A stretch of 41,971 nt of DNA. Origin: Cupriavidus basilensis OR16 (GTDB lineage Bacteria; Pseudomonadota; Gammaproteobacteria; Burkholderiales; Burkholderiaceae). Below, one piece after another: positions 9,788-16,878 of the stretch; the stretch's first letter is position 1, and every line of letters starts with the position of its first letter. Position numbers and translations under genes: made by a program. The stretch covers positions 1 to 41,971 of the forward strand of contig NZ_AHJE01000090.1 of assembly GCF_000243095.1 (NCBI RefSeq), read 5' to 3'. The notes beneath the pieces are model-generated. The model saw only the letters and a program-made list of their open reading frames with translations, was not told the DNA's origin and ran no database searches.

Positions 9788-11056
9788 TTATGGACTGACC
9801 AGCACCGCCGGGCCCTGCACGCCACTAACGCTCCTGGCGCCCATGGCTTGCTGCACGACATCGCCGATCATGTCTGCGGTGACCGCCGACAGCGTCCATC
9901 CCAGGTGGCCATGGCCCGTGTTGTAGAACACGCAGGACGCACGGCCCCGGCCCACGCGCGGCAGCATGGTGGGCATCATCGGCCGCAAGCCGGCCCAGGG
10001 CACCACGCTACGCGTGCTGACGCCGGGGAAGCACTGGTTGACCCACTCCACCAGCGGGCGGATGCGATCGGCGCGGATGTCGCGGTTGTAGCCGTTGAAC
10101 TCGGCGGTACCCGCCACGCGGAAACGGTCGACGCCCAGGCGGCTGGTGACCAGCTTGGTCTCGTCGTCGAGCAAGCTCACCACAGGCGCGGCAGCCTGGC
10201 TTTGCGCGTCGTTCAGGTTGACGGTGATCGAATAGCCCTTGACCGGATAGATGTTGACGCGATCGCCAAGGCTGGCCGCCAGCGCACGGCTGGCGGTGCC
10301 GGCACACACCACCACACCGTCGAACACGCGCGATTCGGTCTGCTGGCCGTCGCTGCTGACGATGGCGACCTGCCGGCCGTCGGTGCTGACCGACTGGACA
10401 TCCTGGTTGTACAAGCAGCGCACACCCAGGCGGTCGATGGCCGCGGCCATGCCGCTGGTGAACTTGTGGATGTCGCCGGTGGAATCGCTCTGGGTGAAAT
10501 AACCGCCGTAGTAGTCGCCGGCCAGGGTCGGCTCGATGGCGCGCATCTCTTGCGGCGTGACGGCTTGGCGCTCCAGCCCGCCCTCGGCCAGCAGCTTCGA
10601 TACCCGGCCGGCGTGGTCAAAGCCCGCCTTGTCGCGATAGATATGGAGGATGCCTTCCTGCTTCAGGTCGAAATCAATGCCCTCGGCCGCCGCCCAGGAG
10701 AACAGGTGCTCGCGCGCGGCAATCGCCAGGCGTGTGGTTTCCACGGTGTTCTTGCGGTACTGGGGGATGGCCGCGATGAACTCGGCGAACCAGGACAGCT
10801 TGTGCCAGCTCGGGCGCGGGTTGACCAGCAACGGCGCATCGCTCTTGAGCATCCACTTGATGCCCTTGAGGATGGTGGACCAGTGCGTCCAGACTTCGGC
10901 GTTGGAGGCGGAAAGCTGCCCGCCATTGGCGAACGAGGTTTCCATGGCGGCGTAGCGGTGTTTTTCGAGCAGGGTGACCGAGAAACCGCGTTTGGCGAGT
11001 GCGTAAGCAGTGGTCACGCCGGTGATGCCACCACCGATAACGGCTATTGTCTTCAT
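9788..11056 (-). CDS. dadA: D-amino acid dehydrogenase / glycine-oxidase-like flavoprotein, DadA family
   Basis: 422 residues from ATG 11056 (MKTIAVIGGGITGVTTAYAL). The FAD dinucleotide-binding motif GGGITG sits at residues 8-13, and the DAO fold continues to a C-terminal GHGHLGWTLSA signature. DadA-type enzymes oxidise D-amino acids to 2-oxo acids plus ammonia and pass electrons to the respiratory chain. The frame is open upstream to 11152, but the Met directly before the FAD motif is the family start. The tandem glycine riboswitch upstream implies that the substrate spectrum or physiological role includes glycine. No dadX racemase follows; the convergent channel gene does. Confidence 0.92.
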   Translation of the reverse strand: MKTIAVIGGGITGVTTAYALAKRGFSVTLLEKHRYAAMETSFANGGQLSASNAEVWTHWSTILKGIKWMLKSDAPLLVNPRPSWHKLSWFAEFIAAIPQYRKNTVETTRLAIAAREHLFSWAAAEGIDFDLKQEGILHIYRDKAGFDHAGRVSKLLAEGGLERQAVTPQEMRAIEPTLAGDYYGGYFTQSDSTGDIHKFTSGMAAAIDRLGVRCLYNQDVQSVSTDGRQVAIVSSDGQQTESRVFDGVVVCAGTASRALAASLGDRVNIYPVKGYSITVNLNDAQSQAAAPVVSLLDDETKLVTSRLGVDRFRVAGTAEFNGYNRDIRADRIRPLVEWVNQCFPGVSTRSVVPWAGLRPMMPTMLPRVGRGRASCVFYNTGHGHLGWTLSAVTADMIGDVVQQAMGARSVSGVQGPAVLVSP

Positions 11057-11110
11057 CTCTATGGTTCCAGGACGTCGAATGGGAGCCTCTTGCGCGACAT
11101 GCGCGAAAGA

Positions 11111-11310
11111 CGCCCCCTCTGTCCTTGACCTGAGAGATTCACGATGCGCCACTTTGGGGTGGGATCGCTTGCTCCTTCGGTACCGCCGGCTGACGAGTGC
11201 CGGGGTTCTTCAGAGTTCAAACGTGATACCGGTCCTTTTGCCTGAGAGTTTCCGGGGCGGTTGCTCCTTCGGCGCTGTCCGGCCGTACGGCCAAGGCAGT
11301 CTCTCCCGAT
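11111..11310 (-). promoter_or_regulatory. Tandem glycine riboswitch upstream of dadA
   Basis: Read on the minus strand, the first aptamer (about 11229-11308) begins with GGGAGAG, holds CGCCGAAGGAGCAA, and ends with AACTCTCAGGCAAAAGGACC. The second (about 11113-11218) repeats the layout: TACCGAAGGAGCAAGCGA, then ATCTCTCAGGTCAAGGACAG. The paired core elements GAAGGAGCAA and CTCTCAGG(C/T)AAAGGAC are the hallmark of the glycine (gcvT) aptamer, and two in a row form the classic tandem glycine switch. It ends about 55 bases before the dadA start. In most bacteria glycine binding turns such a leader on. I see no clear terminator hairpin, so control may be at translation. Confidence 0.93.
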
Positions 11311-11388
11311 ATCAACTTTGCGTCGCGTCCGCCAGCTACCTGCCAATTCCGATAGCGGTACCAGGGCGCGCGATGCTGAACTTTAGCA

Positions 11389-11595
11389 TTAGTCTTGCCG
11401 GCGCGAGAAACTTTCTGCTGCTGCCGGCCTAGTACCCCGCCGCGCGGAATCAGCGTGCCGCCACGGGCGCGACGACTCGTGCGGCGTTGCGGTGCGCTGC
11501 GCTGCCTTGTGCGCCACGGTGTAGGCATAGTCCACACCCATGCCGTAGGCGCCGGAATGCTCCTTGACCAGCTTCATCACCGCGCCAAGGGTCAC
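11389..11595 (-). CDS. Short ORF of unknown function, possible gene remnant
   Basis: 68 codons from a GTG at 11595, 12 bp after the FmdB stop. The first 35 residues (MKLVKEHSGAYGMGVDYAY) look like ordinary coding sequence. The last 30 are Arg/Ala/Ser-rich and look like out-of-frame reading. It could be a truncated gene or a spurious ORF. I do not recognise a family. Between 11311 and 11388 I see nothing besides possible promoter sequence for the riboswitch transcript. Confidence 0.3.
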   Translation of the reverse strand: MTLGAVMKLVKEHSGAYGMGVDYAYTVAHKAAQRTATPHESSRPWRHADSARRGTRPAAAESFSRRQD

Positions 11596-11607
11596 CGGCG
11601 GCAGACC

Positions 11608-11772
11608 TCAGCTCTTTCTCGCCGTCTTCGCAACAAACGGCGTTGGCACGTGCTGCACCGTCTTGCTGCCGCATTTGGGGCACGACGGGTGGGCAATTTC
11701 ATGTTCGGCGAGATGTTCCGCGCGGTCGAAAACCTCACCGCATTTCTCGCAACGGTACTGATAGGTGGGCAT
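11608..11772 (-). CDS. FmdB-family zinc-ribbon protein
   Basis: 54 residues beginning MPTYQYRCEKCGEVFDRAEH. Two CxxC knuckles (C8/C11 and C31/C34) would bind one zinc, and the aromatic MPxYxYxC start is diagnostic of the FmdB/CxxC_CXXC_SSSS family. These proteins are proposed regulators near amidase genes, but most are uncharacterised. The ATG at 11772 is preceded by GGAGG about 7 bases upstream. The frame is open further upstream to 11979, but that part has no FmdB similarity and reads as non-coding. No amidase gene is adjacent. Confidence 0.85.
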   Translation of the reverse strand: MPTYQYRCEKCGEVFDRAEHLAEHEIAHPSCPKCGSKTVQHVPTPFVAKTARKS

Positions 11773-12061
11773 GAGGCGCCTCCAGCCTGCTTGGCGCAGG
11801 AACTCGCCGGACCTTGCGATGCCAGCGACTTCCGGCAGTTCGGCACTCCATTCTAGGATACCGTCCAGGCCTGCATGGCGATAACGGAATATCTTTTCAT
11901 GGCGCTCCCGGGCTTGCGCTCCGACGGATCCCCTGGCGGTCTCGCGTCCCCGGTACCACATCAGGCACCCATGCTTCACAGCGCGCTCTTTGCGTGCTTA
12001 TTATTGAGACATACACGTGCTTGCACAAAGCATGGCCATGATCGTCGGTCAGGAGTTGACG

Positions 12062-12472
12062 ATGAAAAAGCCGCACAAGGTGGATTCTGCCAAGACGCGG
12101 CCGACCGGATCACCGGTTCGGCCGCGCACGGACCGCACCATGCCCAGCATCCTGGATGCCATCGAACTGGAAGACGTGTGGGAGAACTTGGACGAGGCCG
12201 TCGACGAATTCACCCAACGGGCGGCAGAACCGATCGATTTCCCCCATGGCCACGATCCGGACGAGGATGAGGCGCCAGAAGAAGGCATGAACGAAATCAC
12301 GCGCGCCGCCGAAAGCATTCCCGCCGATACCCCCGCGGACCGGGCGGATCGGAGCGCGGAGCGCGAAGAGCACCCGCCTGCGCCGCCCAACATCGATGAC
12401 GTGCTGGACAAGGACCTGATTCCCGATCCGGCCGACGATGCGCCGCACGGCGGGAAGCATCGCAAGCGTTAG
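12062..12472 (+). CDS. Acidic hypothetical protein
   Basis: 136 residues, very rich in Asp, Glu, Pro and Ala, with a basic start (MKKPHKVDSAKTRP) and a basic end (HGGKHRKR). There are no hydrophobic segments and no recognised domain; it is probably a disordered cytosolic protein. The ATG at 12062 is chosen over the upstream in-frame start at 12017 because AGGAG lies about 7 bases before it. It is the first of three small plus-strand genes. The preceding stretch 11773-12061 has no other gene I can support. Confidence 0.55.
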   Translation: MKKPHKVDSAKTRPTGSPVRPRTDRTMPSILDAIELEDVWENLDEAVDEFTQRAAEPIDFPHGHDPDEDEAPEEGMNEITRAAESIPADTPADRADRSAEREEHPPAPPNIDDVLDKDLIPDPADDAPHGGKHRKR

Positions 12473-12530
12473 GACACGCGATCCATGGCAGCCTTGAGCA
12501 GGCTCCGCTACCAGCCGATAAGGATGCACC

Positions 12531-12725
12531 ATGAGCAATCATCGGTACGTGGTCATCATTGACCAACCCAAGGACGTCTCGGACGAGCAGATGGCCGAGT
12601 ACATCAAGCTTGCCATCAGTGCCTGGGGCGCGGGATTGCCGCCGCCGCCCCAGGACAGCCCATTCTTCGACCTGGACGTGGTGGCTGTAACCAGCACCGG
12701 CAAGCTCCAGGAGAACGAGTCATGA
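12531..12725 (+). CDS. Small hypothetical protein
   Basis: 64 residues (MSNHRYVVIIDQPKDVSDEQ). An AAGGA ribosome-binding site sits about 7 bases before the ATG. The strand-helix pattern suggests a small folded alpha/beta protein; PPPPQD in the middle may be a linker. No family recognised. It lies between the acidic protein and the Mth938-like gene, all on the same strand and closely spaced, so an operon is possible. Confidence 0.6.
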   Translation: MSNHRYVVIIDQPKDVSDEQMAEYIKLAISAWGAGLPPPPQDSPFFDLDVVAVTSTGKLQENES

Positions 12726-12761
12726 GCCGCTGTCACCGCCCGCGTCCCAGTGGAGGTACGT

Positions 12762-13109
12762 ATGCGCTTCGAAGCATTTTCCTTTGGGTCCGTCTGTATT
12801 GACGGCGTGACTTATCAGCATGACGTGGTCATCGACCGGGGTGAGGTTCGCAAACGAAAGAAGAAGCCATCCCGGCAATTCCGCGAAGCCTTCGGGCACA
12901 CACCGCTATCAGCCAGGGAAGACATACCCTGGAATTGCAGCCAACTGGTGATCGGCACCGGCACCGGTGCTTTGCCGGTGATGGAAGATGTGAAGCGAGA
13001 GGCCAGGCATCGCCACGTCGACCTGGTCATTCTTCCGACCGCCGAAGCCATCGCAAGGCTGGAGGAGCACCCCCGCGGCGCCAATGCGATCCTGCACCTC
13101 ACCTGCTAG
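12762..13109 (+). CDS. Mth938-like (DUF498) domain protein
   Basis: 115 residues from ATG 12762, with GGAGGT a few bases upstream that rules in this start over the GTG at 12750. The Mth938/NDUFAF3 family pattern is visible: an N-terminal FEAFSFGSVCIDGVTYQHDV hairpin, then SQLVIGTGTGALPV, HVDLVILPTAEAIARLEE and a terminal NAILHLTC. Members are small single-domain proteins. The mitochondrial relative helps assemble complex I, but bacterial roles are not established. No partner is evident from the neighbours. Confidence 0.8.
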   Translation: MRFEAFSFGSVCIDGVTYQHDVVIDRGEVRKRKKKPSRQFREAFGHTPLSAREDIPWNCSQLVIGTGTGALPVMEDVKREARHRHVDLVILPTAEAIARLEEHPRGANAILHLTC

Positions 13110-13174
13110 GCAGCAGCGCATTGACGCCAGCATCGAACTGGCCGCTTGCTGCATGTGCCAAGTGGCCATGATGT

Positions 13175-13210
13175 CCGACACCGACACCGATGCCGATGCC
13201 GATGCCGATG
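13175..13210. repeat. Hexanucleotide tandem repeat CCGA(C/T)(A/G) x6
   Basis: Six 6-bp units, two CCGACA followed by four CCGATG, in the 200-bp gap between the Mth938-like gene and the next small gene. It is a simple-sequence tract of the kind prone to slippage. It is not in a gene I can support. Confidence 0.8.
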
Positions 13211-13310
13211 CCGTGGTAGCGCGGCGCGCCCGAACGCGCTCCTCACCATTGCAGCGTTGACGCTTGTGCTATCTTGGAAAAGTCGAGCGTTCAATATCGG
13301 GGGGCGCCAA

Positions 13311-13559
13311 ATGTCAGTGATCGCACCGGACGAAAAGGCGGATTTTGTCGCCATCCTGCACCGTCATCGGCTTGCCGAGGCCGACTTCTTGGTTCAGGAA
13401 ACCGACACGACCGACGTCGTGGACGAGGTCTACCCTATCCAGGGCTATGTCACCATCATCCGCAAGTCGACGCTCAAGGAAAGGGAGTACCGAATCGGAC
13501 ATGCCACCGCGTGGACCTCCGAATTCGAAAAGGATCTGGCGCGAGGCACGTTCGGGTGA
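13311..13559 (+). CDS. Small hypothetical protein, paralogue of the protein at 21133-21405
   Basis: 82 residues from ATG 13311. The C-terminal block TAWTSEFEKDLARGTFG matches TSWPVEFERDLDRGFFW of the product encoded at 21133-21405, and the two align over nearly their whole length (PDEKADFVAILHRH against PVDEQEAFKSACRKH). This supports both as real genes of one small soluble family. Function unknown; there are no cysteines or membrane segments. The start has no strong ribosome-binding site. A triplicated CGGAAT hexamer follows directly after the stop. Confidence 0.7.
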   Translation: MSVIAPDEKADFVAILHRHRLAEADFLVQETDTTDVVDEVYPIQGYVTIIRKSTLKEREYRIGHATAWTSEFEKDLARGTFG

Positions 13560-13560
13560 G

Positions 13561-13578
13561 CGGAATCGGAATCGGAAT
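13561..13578. repeat. Hexanucleotide tandem repeat CGGAAT x3
   Basis: Three perfect 6-bp units immediately downstream of the preceding stop codon, then a degenerate fourth (CGGGAG). It is a second hexamer tract within 350 bp of the first. Confidence 0.75.
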
Positions 13579-13739
13579 CGGGAGTGGCCGTATCAGGCGG
13601 CGCTTCTTATGTGGCATGGCCGCCGCACTTGAGACGGGCAGCCCTTTCTCGACATGGGCCGCCAATGTACGGCTGCCCCGGACGGACCAGCAGGTTAGCG
13701 CAACGCTTCATTGCTATCTCCGCGTCCAGATATGGAGAA

Positions 13740-13920
13740 ACCCGCACGTGCTGGACATGAAATCACTATTCAGCGTTGGCCTGCAACAACATGTGAATTT
13801 AGCGCCGTCTAAATCAGATGTTGGCATGTTTAAATTCGTCTCTCGCAGCGTTGCTGCACCACTTACGCGCACGCTGCGCGAAACCGGAATGGGCACCCCC
13901 GCACAGTTCCGGTTTTTTTT
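13740..13920 (+). ncRNA. Candidate small RNA ending in an intrinsic terminator
   Basis: An AT-richer patch in a GC-rich genome, inside a 570-bp gene-free gap (13560-14130). It forms a long hairpin at 13787-13823 (arms CAACAT/ATGTTG, then TTTAG/CTAAA, loop 803-808) and ends in a strong terminator at 13881-13920. No plus-strand gene follows before the minus-strand DUF2905 gene, so the terminator is not obviously for a protein gene unless it serves the small gene 320 bp upstream. The 5' end is not defined; I see no good promoter. The remaining part of the gap (13921-14130) has no gene I can support. Confidence 0.4.
13881..13920 (+). terminator. Rho-independent terminator
   Basis: A perfect 9-bp stem: AAACCGGAA at 13881-13889 pairs with TTCCGGTTT at 13907-13915, with a 17-base loop and an uninterrupted T run through 13920. 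The T run makes it directional for plus-strand transcripts. Confidence 0.85.
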
Positions 13921-14130
13921 CGCTTTCTGCGATCCCATGCGGCAGGCACGAAGCCGGCTTTGCGCTTGAACACCTCAACCGTGATGGTCTTCTAGGAATG
14001 CTCCCCCCTTCGATCCATGTCTGGATCACGATGCACATGGAGGTTCTCCGAGCGTGTCGGTAGGCAAGACTCCCACTTCCTGACGGACTCGCCGACACCC
14101 GGATAACAGATCAACAGATCAAGTGCCGCT

Positions 14131-14331
14131 TCACCGGCCTATCAACCAAAGAATGAACGATGCCGCCGCACTGGCGAGCAGTGAAGTCGTCATTGGAAAG
14201 TACAGGTGAAAGTGATGACGATGAATAATGATGTCCCCGGGCAAGTGACCGAGTCCGAGCCCGGACAGCCAGGACCAGAGCAGTCCTCCTGCTACCAGGA
14301 TCAGGCCAAGAGCGACAAGCATGCGCGACAT
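14131..14331 (-). CDS. DUF2905 small membrane protein
   Basis: 66 residues beginning MSRMLVALGLILVAGGLLWS. Two membrane helices (4-22 and 46-63) flank the family signature LGLGHLPGDIIIHRHHFHLYFP. GGAGGT lies about 5 bases before the ATG. DUF2905 proteins are widespread small inner-membrane proteins without known function. It sits about 130 bp past the last gene of the SUF operon on the same strand and could be its distal member or separate. Confidence 0.88.
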   Translation of the reverse strand: MSRMLVALGLILVAGGLLWSWLSGLGLGHLPGDIIIHRHHFHLYFPMTTSLLASAAASFILWLIGR

Positions 14332-14464
14332 GGGCGACCTCCGCATGTTGGATAGTGCACGGTATCCGCTCTCGCTGACGGCGCGTAGCGTGCGACTGTC
14401 AACTGGAGCTGTTGCCTGGAAAGCTGAACAGGGATTTGGGAATTGAGATGAAGCACGTTGCCAC

Positions 14465-14785
14465 CTAGTCCCAGCGATCATCCTTGACCTGCACCTTGCC
14501 GCCCACGACCCGGACCGGGAAAATCGCCACCGGGTCGTAAGCCGGAGGGGACAGCGCCGCCCCCGTGATGAGGGAAAAATGCGCGCCGTGGCGCGGACAG
14601 ACGACCTCCTGGCCTTCGACGTCGCCGCCACAGAGCGGCTCCGCCTCGTGGGAACACATGTCCTCGACCGCGTAGTAGTTGCCGTCCACATTGAATACCG
14701 CGACCTGCAAGCCGTCGACGTCAACCGTGCGGCACATCCCGGGCGCGAATTCGTCGGCCGCGGCGACATCGATCCATTCGCTCAT
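14465..14785 (-). CDS. Rieske [2Fe-2S] ferredoxin-like protein of the SUF operon
   Basis: 106 residues. The Rieske cluster ligands are C44 and H46 in MCSHEAEPLCGG and C63 and H66 in VVCPRHGAHFSL, spaced as in small NirD/bphF-type ferredoxins. It is cytosolic with no signal. Non-heme Rieske proteins are a common tail gene of proteobacterial SUF operons, where they may act in electron supply for cluster assembly; that role is inferred. The start lies directly after the sufT stop. Confidence 0.92.
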   Translation of the reverse strand: MSEWIDVAAADEFAPGMCRTVDVDGLQVAVFNVDGNYYAVEDMCSHEAEPLCGGDVEGQEVVCPRHGAHFSLITGAALSPPAYDPVAIFPVRVVGGKVQVKDDRWD

Positions 14786-14786
14786 C

Positions 14787-15155
14787 TCAGAGCAACCCCA
14801 GTTCCAGCCGCGCCGCCTCGCTCATCCGCTCTCGCGACCAGGGCGGATCCCATACCAGCTCAACCTCGACTTCATCCACGCCGCAAACTTCCATGACGGC
14901 ACTCTCGACCACGCCGGGGAAGGTCTGCGCCACCGGGCAGCCCGGCGCGGTCAGCGTCATGCGGATCCCCACCCTGCCGGCGGCTTGGTCCACGGACAGG
15001 GCATAGACCAGGCCCAGGTCGTAGATATTGACCGGAATCTCGGGGTCGTAGACGGTGCGCAGCGCCTCTATCACCCGTCCCTCCATCGTGTCGGGGCCTG
15101 GCTCGAGCGTGTCTTCGTGTGCCTCGACCTTGTGGAGCCAATCGATCATGCTCAT
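14787..15155 (-). CDS. sufT: SufT, MIP18/DUF59-family Fe-S assembly factor
   Basis: 122 residues. The DUF59 fold is clear: VIEALRTVYDPEIPVNIYDL, then MTLTAPGCPVAQTFPGVVES with the conserved cysteine, and VELVWDPPWSRERMSEAAR. SufT works in maturation of Fe-S proteins as an accessory to the SUF machinery. It follows sufU after a few bases and precedes the Rieske gene, so it is co-transcribed. Confidence 0.93.
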   Translation of the reverse strand: MSMIDWLHKVEAHEDTLEPGPDTMEGRVIEALRTVYDPEIPVNIYDLGLVYALSVDQAAGRVGIRMTLTAPGCPVAQTFPGVVESAVMEVCGVDEVEVELVWDPPWSRERMSEAARLELGLL

Positions 15156-15159
15156 CGCG

Positions 15160-15610
15160 TCACTCCGTTGAGACCGGCTGGGCGCTACCTTGCAAGGCAG
15201 CTAGCATGGCATGCCAGGCCAGCGTCGCGCACTTCACACGCGCCGGAAACTCCCGTACGCCGCCCAGCACCGCCAGCTTGCCCAGCGGCGCGCCGGCCTG
15301 CGCCGCGCCAGATCCGGTCACGAGCGCATGGAAGCCGGAAAACAGCGCCTGCGCCTGCGCCTCGGTCTTACCCTTGAGCGCCTCGGTCATCAGTGACGCC
15401 GAGGCGGTGGAGATGGCGCAGCCGGAACCCTCGAAGCTCGCATCCTCGATCACGCCATCGCTGACCCTCAGGTACAGCCGCAGCCGGTCACCGCACAGGG
15501 GGTTGAACCCCTCGGCGCTGCGGTTCGCACCCGTCAGCCGCCTGCAATTGCGGGGCGAGCGGCTGTGGTCGACCACAAACTCCCCGGAAGAGATCGAGCA
15601 GGTCGGACAT
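15160..15610 (-). pseudogene. sufU: SufU/IscU-like scaffold, apparent one-base frameshift near the start
   Basis: The body carries the three scaffold cysteines of SufU: FNPLCGDRL, GSGCAISTAS and RVKCATLAW. It receives sulfur from SufS and passes it on to cluster assembly. The ATG at 15610 shares its A with the sufS stop (TGATG), a tight translational coupling, and reads MSDLLDLFRG before losing frame. The scaffold frame restarts as EFVVDHSRSPRN. Removing one base from the C run at 15582-15585 (G run on the coding strand) joins them into MSDLLDLFREFVVDHS. A GTG at 15576 would give a protein lacking about 14 residues. This is either a sequencing indel or a real lesion; the rest is intact, so an error is more likely. 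Confidence 0.85.
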
Positions 15611-16878
15611 CAGGCAAATACCTCCTGTGCCTTGCGCACGGCACGGAACAGCGCATCCACTTCCTCTCGCGTGTTATAGAGCGCGAAGGACGCCCGCACC
15701 GTGGCAGGCACACCGAACCGCTCCATCACGGGCATCGCGCAATGGTGGCCAGCACGGATCGCAACGCCTTCCAGGTCGAGGATGGTGCCGGCATCATGGG
15801 GATGCACGCCATCCAGGACGAACGAGAGAATGCTCGCCTTTTCCGTGGCCGTGCCGATGATGCGCAGGCCGGAAATCTGCGCCGCCTGTCCGGTGGCGTA
15901 GGCGAGCAGCGCGTGCTCGTGGGTCGCGATGGCTTCCAGGCCCACCGCGCTCACATAGTCGATCGCCGCGCCCAGGCCGATCACGCCGGCGATATTGGGT
16001 GTGCCGGCCTCGAACTTGAAGGGCAGCTCGTTGTAAGTGGTCTTGCTGAATGTTACCTCGCGAATCATGTCGCCCCCGCCCTGGTAAGGTGGCATGGCAT
16101 CGAGTAGCGCGGCCTTGCCGTAGAGCACGCCAATGCCGGTGGGGCCGTAGAGCTTGTGTCCCGAAAATGCGTAGAAATCGCAATCCAGCGCCTGCACGTC
16201 AACCTTGAGGTGCGGCACGGCCTGGGCACCGTCGACCAGCACCGGAATGCCCCTGGCATGCGCCAGTTCGATAAGGCACCGCACCGGGTTGACCGTGCCA
16301 AGGGCATTGGAGAGATGGGTCACGGCAACCAGCCTGGTGCGTGGGCCAAGCAGGCGCTCGAATTCATCCAGCAGCAGTTCGCCCGCATCGTTGATCGGGG
16401 CCACCAGCAGGATGGCACCCGTACGCTCGCACGCCATTTGCCACGGTACGATATTGGAGTGGTGCTCCATTGCGCTGATCAGGATCTCATCACCGGCCCG
16501 CAGGCGCTGTCCGTAGCTCGTTGCCACCAGGTTGATCGCCTCCGTGGTTCCGCGCACGAACACGATCTCCTCGCGCCGCGCCGCATGGATCAAGCCTTGC
16601 GTAGCGCCGCGCGCTGCCTCGTAGGCATCGGTTGCCAGCTGGCTCAGGGTATGCACGCCACGATGGATGTTGGCATTGAGCGTGGCGTAGTAATGTGCCT
16701 CGCAGTCGATCACGCTCTGTGGCTTCTGGCTGGTGGCGGCGTTGTCCAGATAGACCAGCGGCTTGCCGTTGACCGTCTGCCGCAGGATGGGGAAGTCCCA
16801 GCGCAGCCGCATGACGTCCAGGCCAGCGGCCGGTGCCGCGCCCCACAGGGCCCGGAACTCTTGCGCGACCGTGTTCAT
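15610..16878 (-). CDS. sufS: Cysteine desulfurase SufS
   Basis: 422 residues from ATG 16878. A class V aminotransferase fold: the PLP lysine is in FSGHKLYGPTGIG, the active-site cysteine loop is AGHHCAMPVMERFG, and the substrate regions are YLDNAATSQKP and SAMEHHSNIVPW. It takes sulfur from cysteine, leaving alanine, and hands persulfide to SufU. Its start overlaps the sufD stop as ATGA and its own stop overlaps the sufU start. The frame is open upstream to 17085, but that is inside sufD. Confidence 0.95.
   Translation of the reverse strand: MNTVAQEFRALWGAAPAAGLDVMRLRWDFPILRQTVNGKPLVYLDNAATSQKPQSVIDCEAHYYATLNANIHRGVHTLSQLATDAYEAARGATQGLIHAARREEIVFVRGTTEAINLVATSYGQRLRAGDEILISAMEHHSNIVPWQMACERTGAILLVAPINDAGELLLDEFERLLGPRTRLVAVTHLSNALGTVNPVRCLIELAHARGIPVLVDGAQAVPHLKVDVQALDCDFYAFSGHKLYGPTGIGVLYGKAALLDAMPPYQGGGDMIREVTFSKTTYNELPFKFEAGTPNIAGVIGLGAAIDYVSAVGLEAIATHEHALLAYATGQAAQISGLRIIGTATEKASILSFVLDGVHPHDAGTILDLEGVAIRAGHHCAMPVMERFGVPATVRASFALYNTREEVDALFRAVRKAQEVFA

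Noticed and set aside
9731..11128. Plus-strand ORF (465 codons) opposite dadA
   Set aside because: Shadow frame of dadA; composition (His, Gln, Arg, Ala) typical of antisense GC-rich reading.
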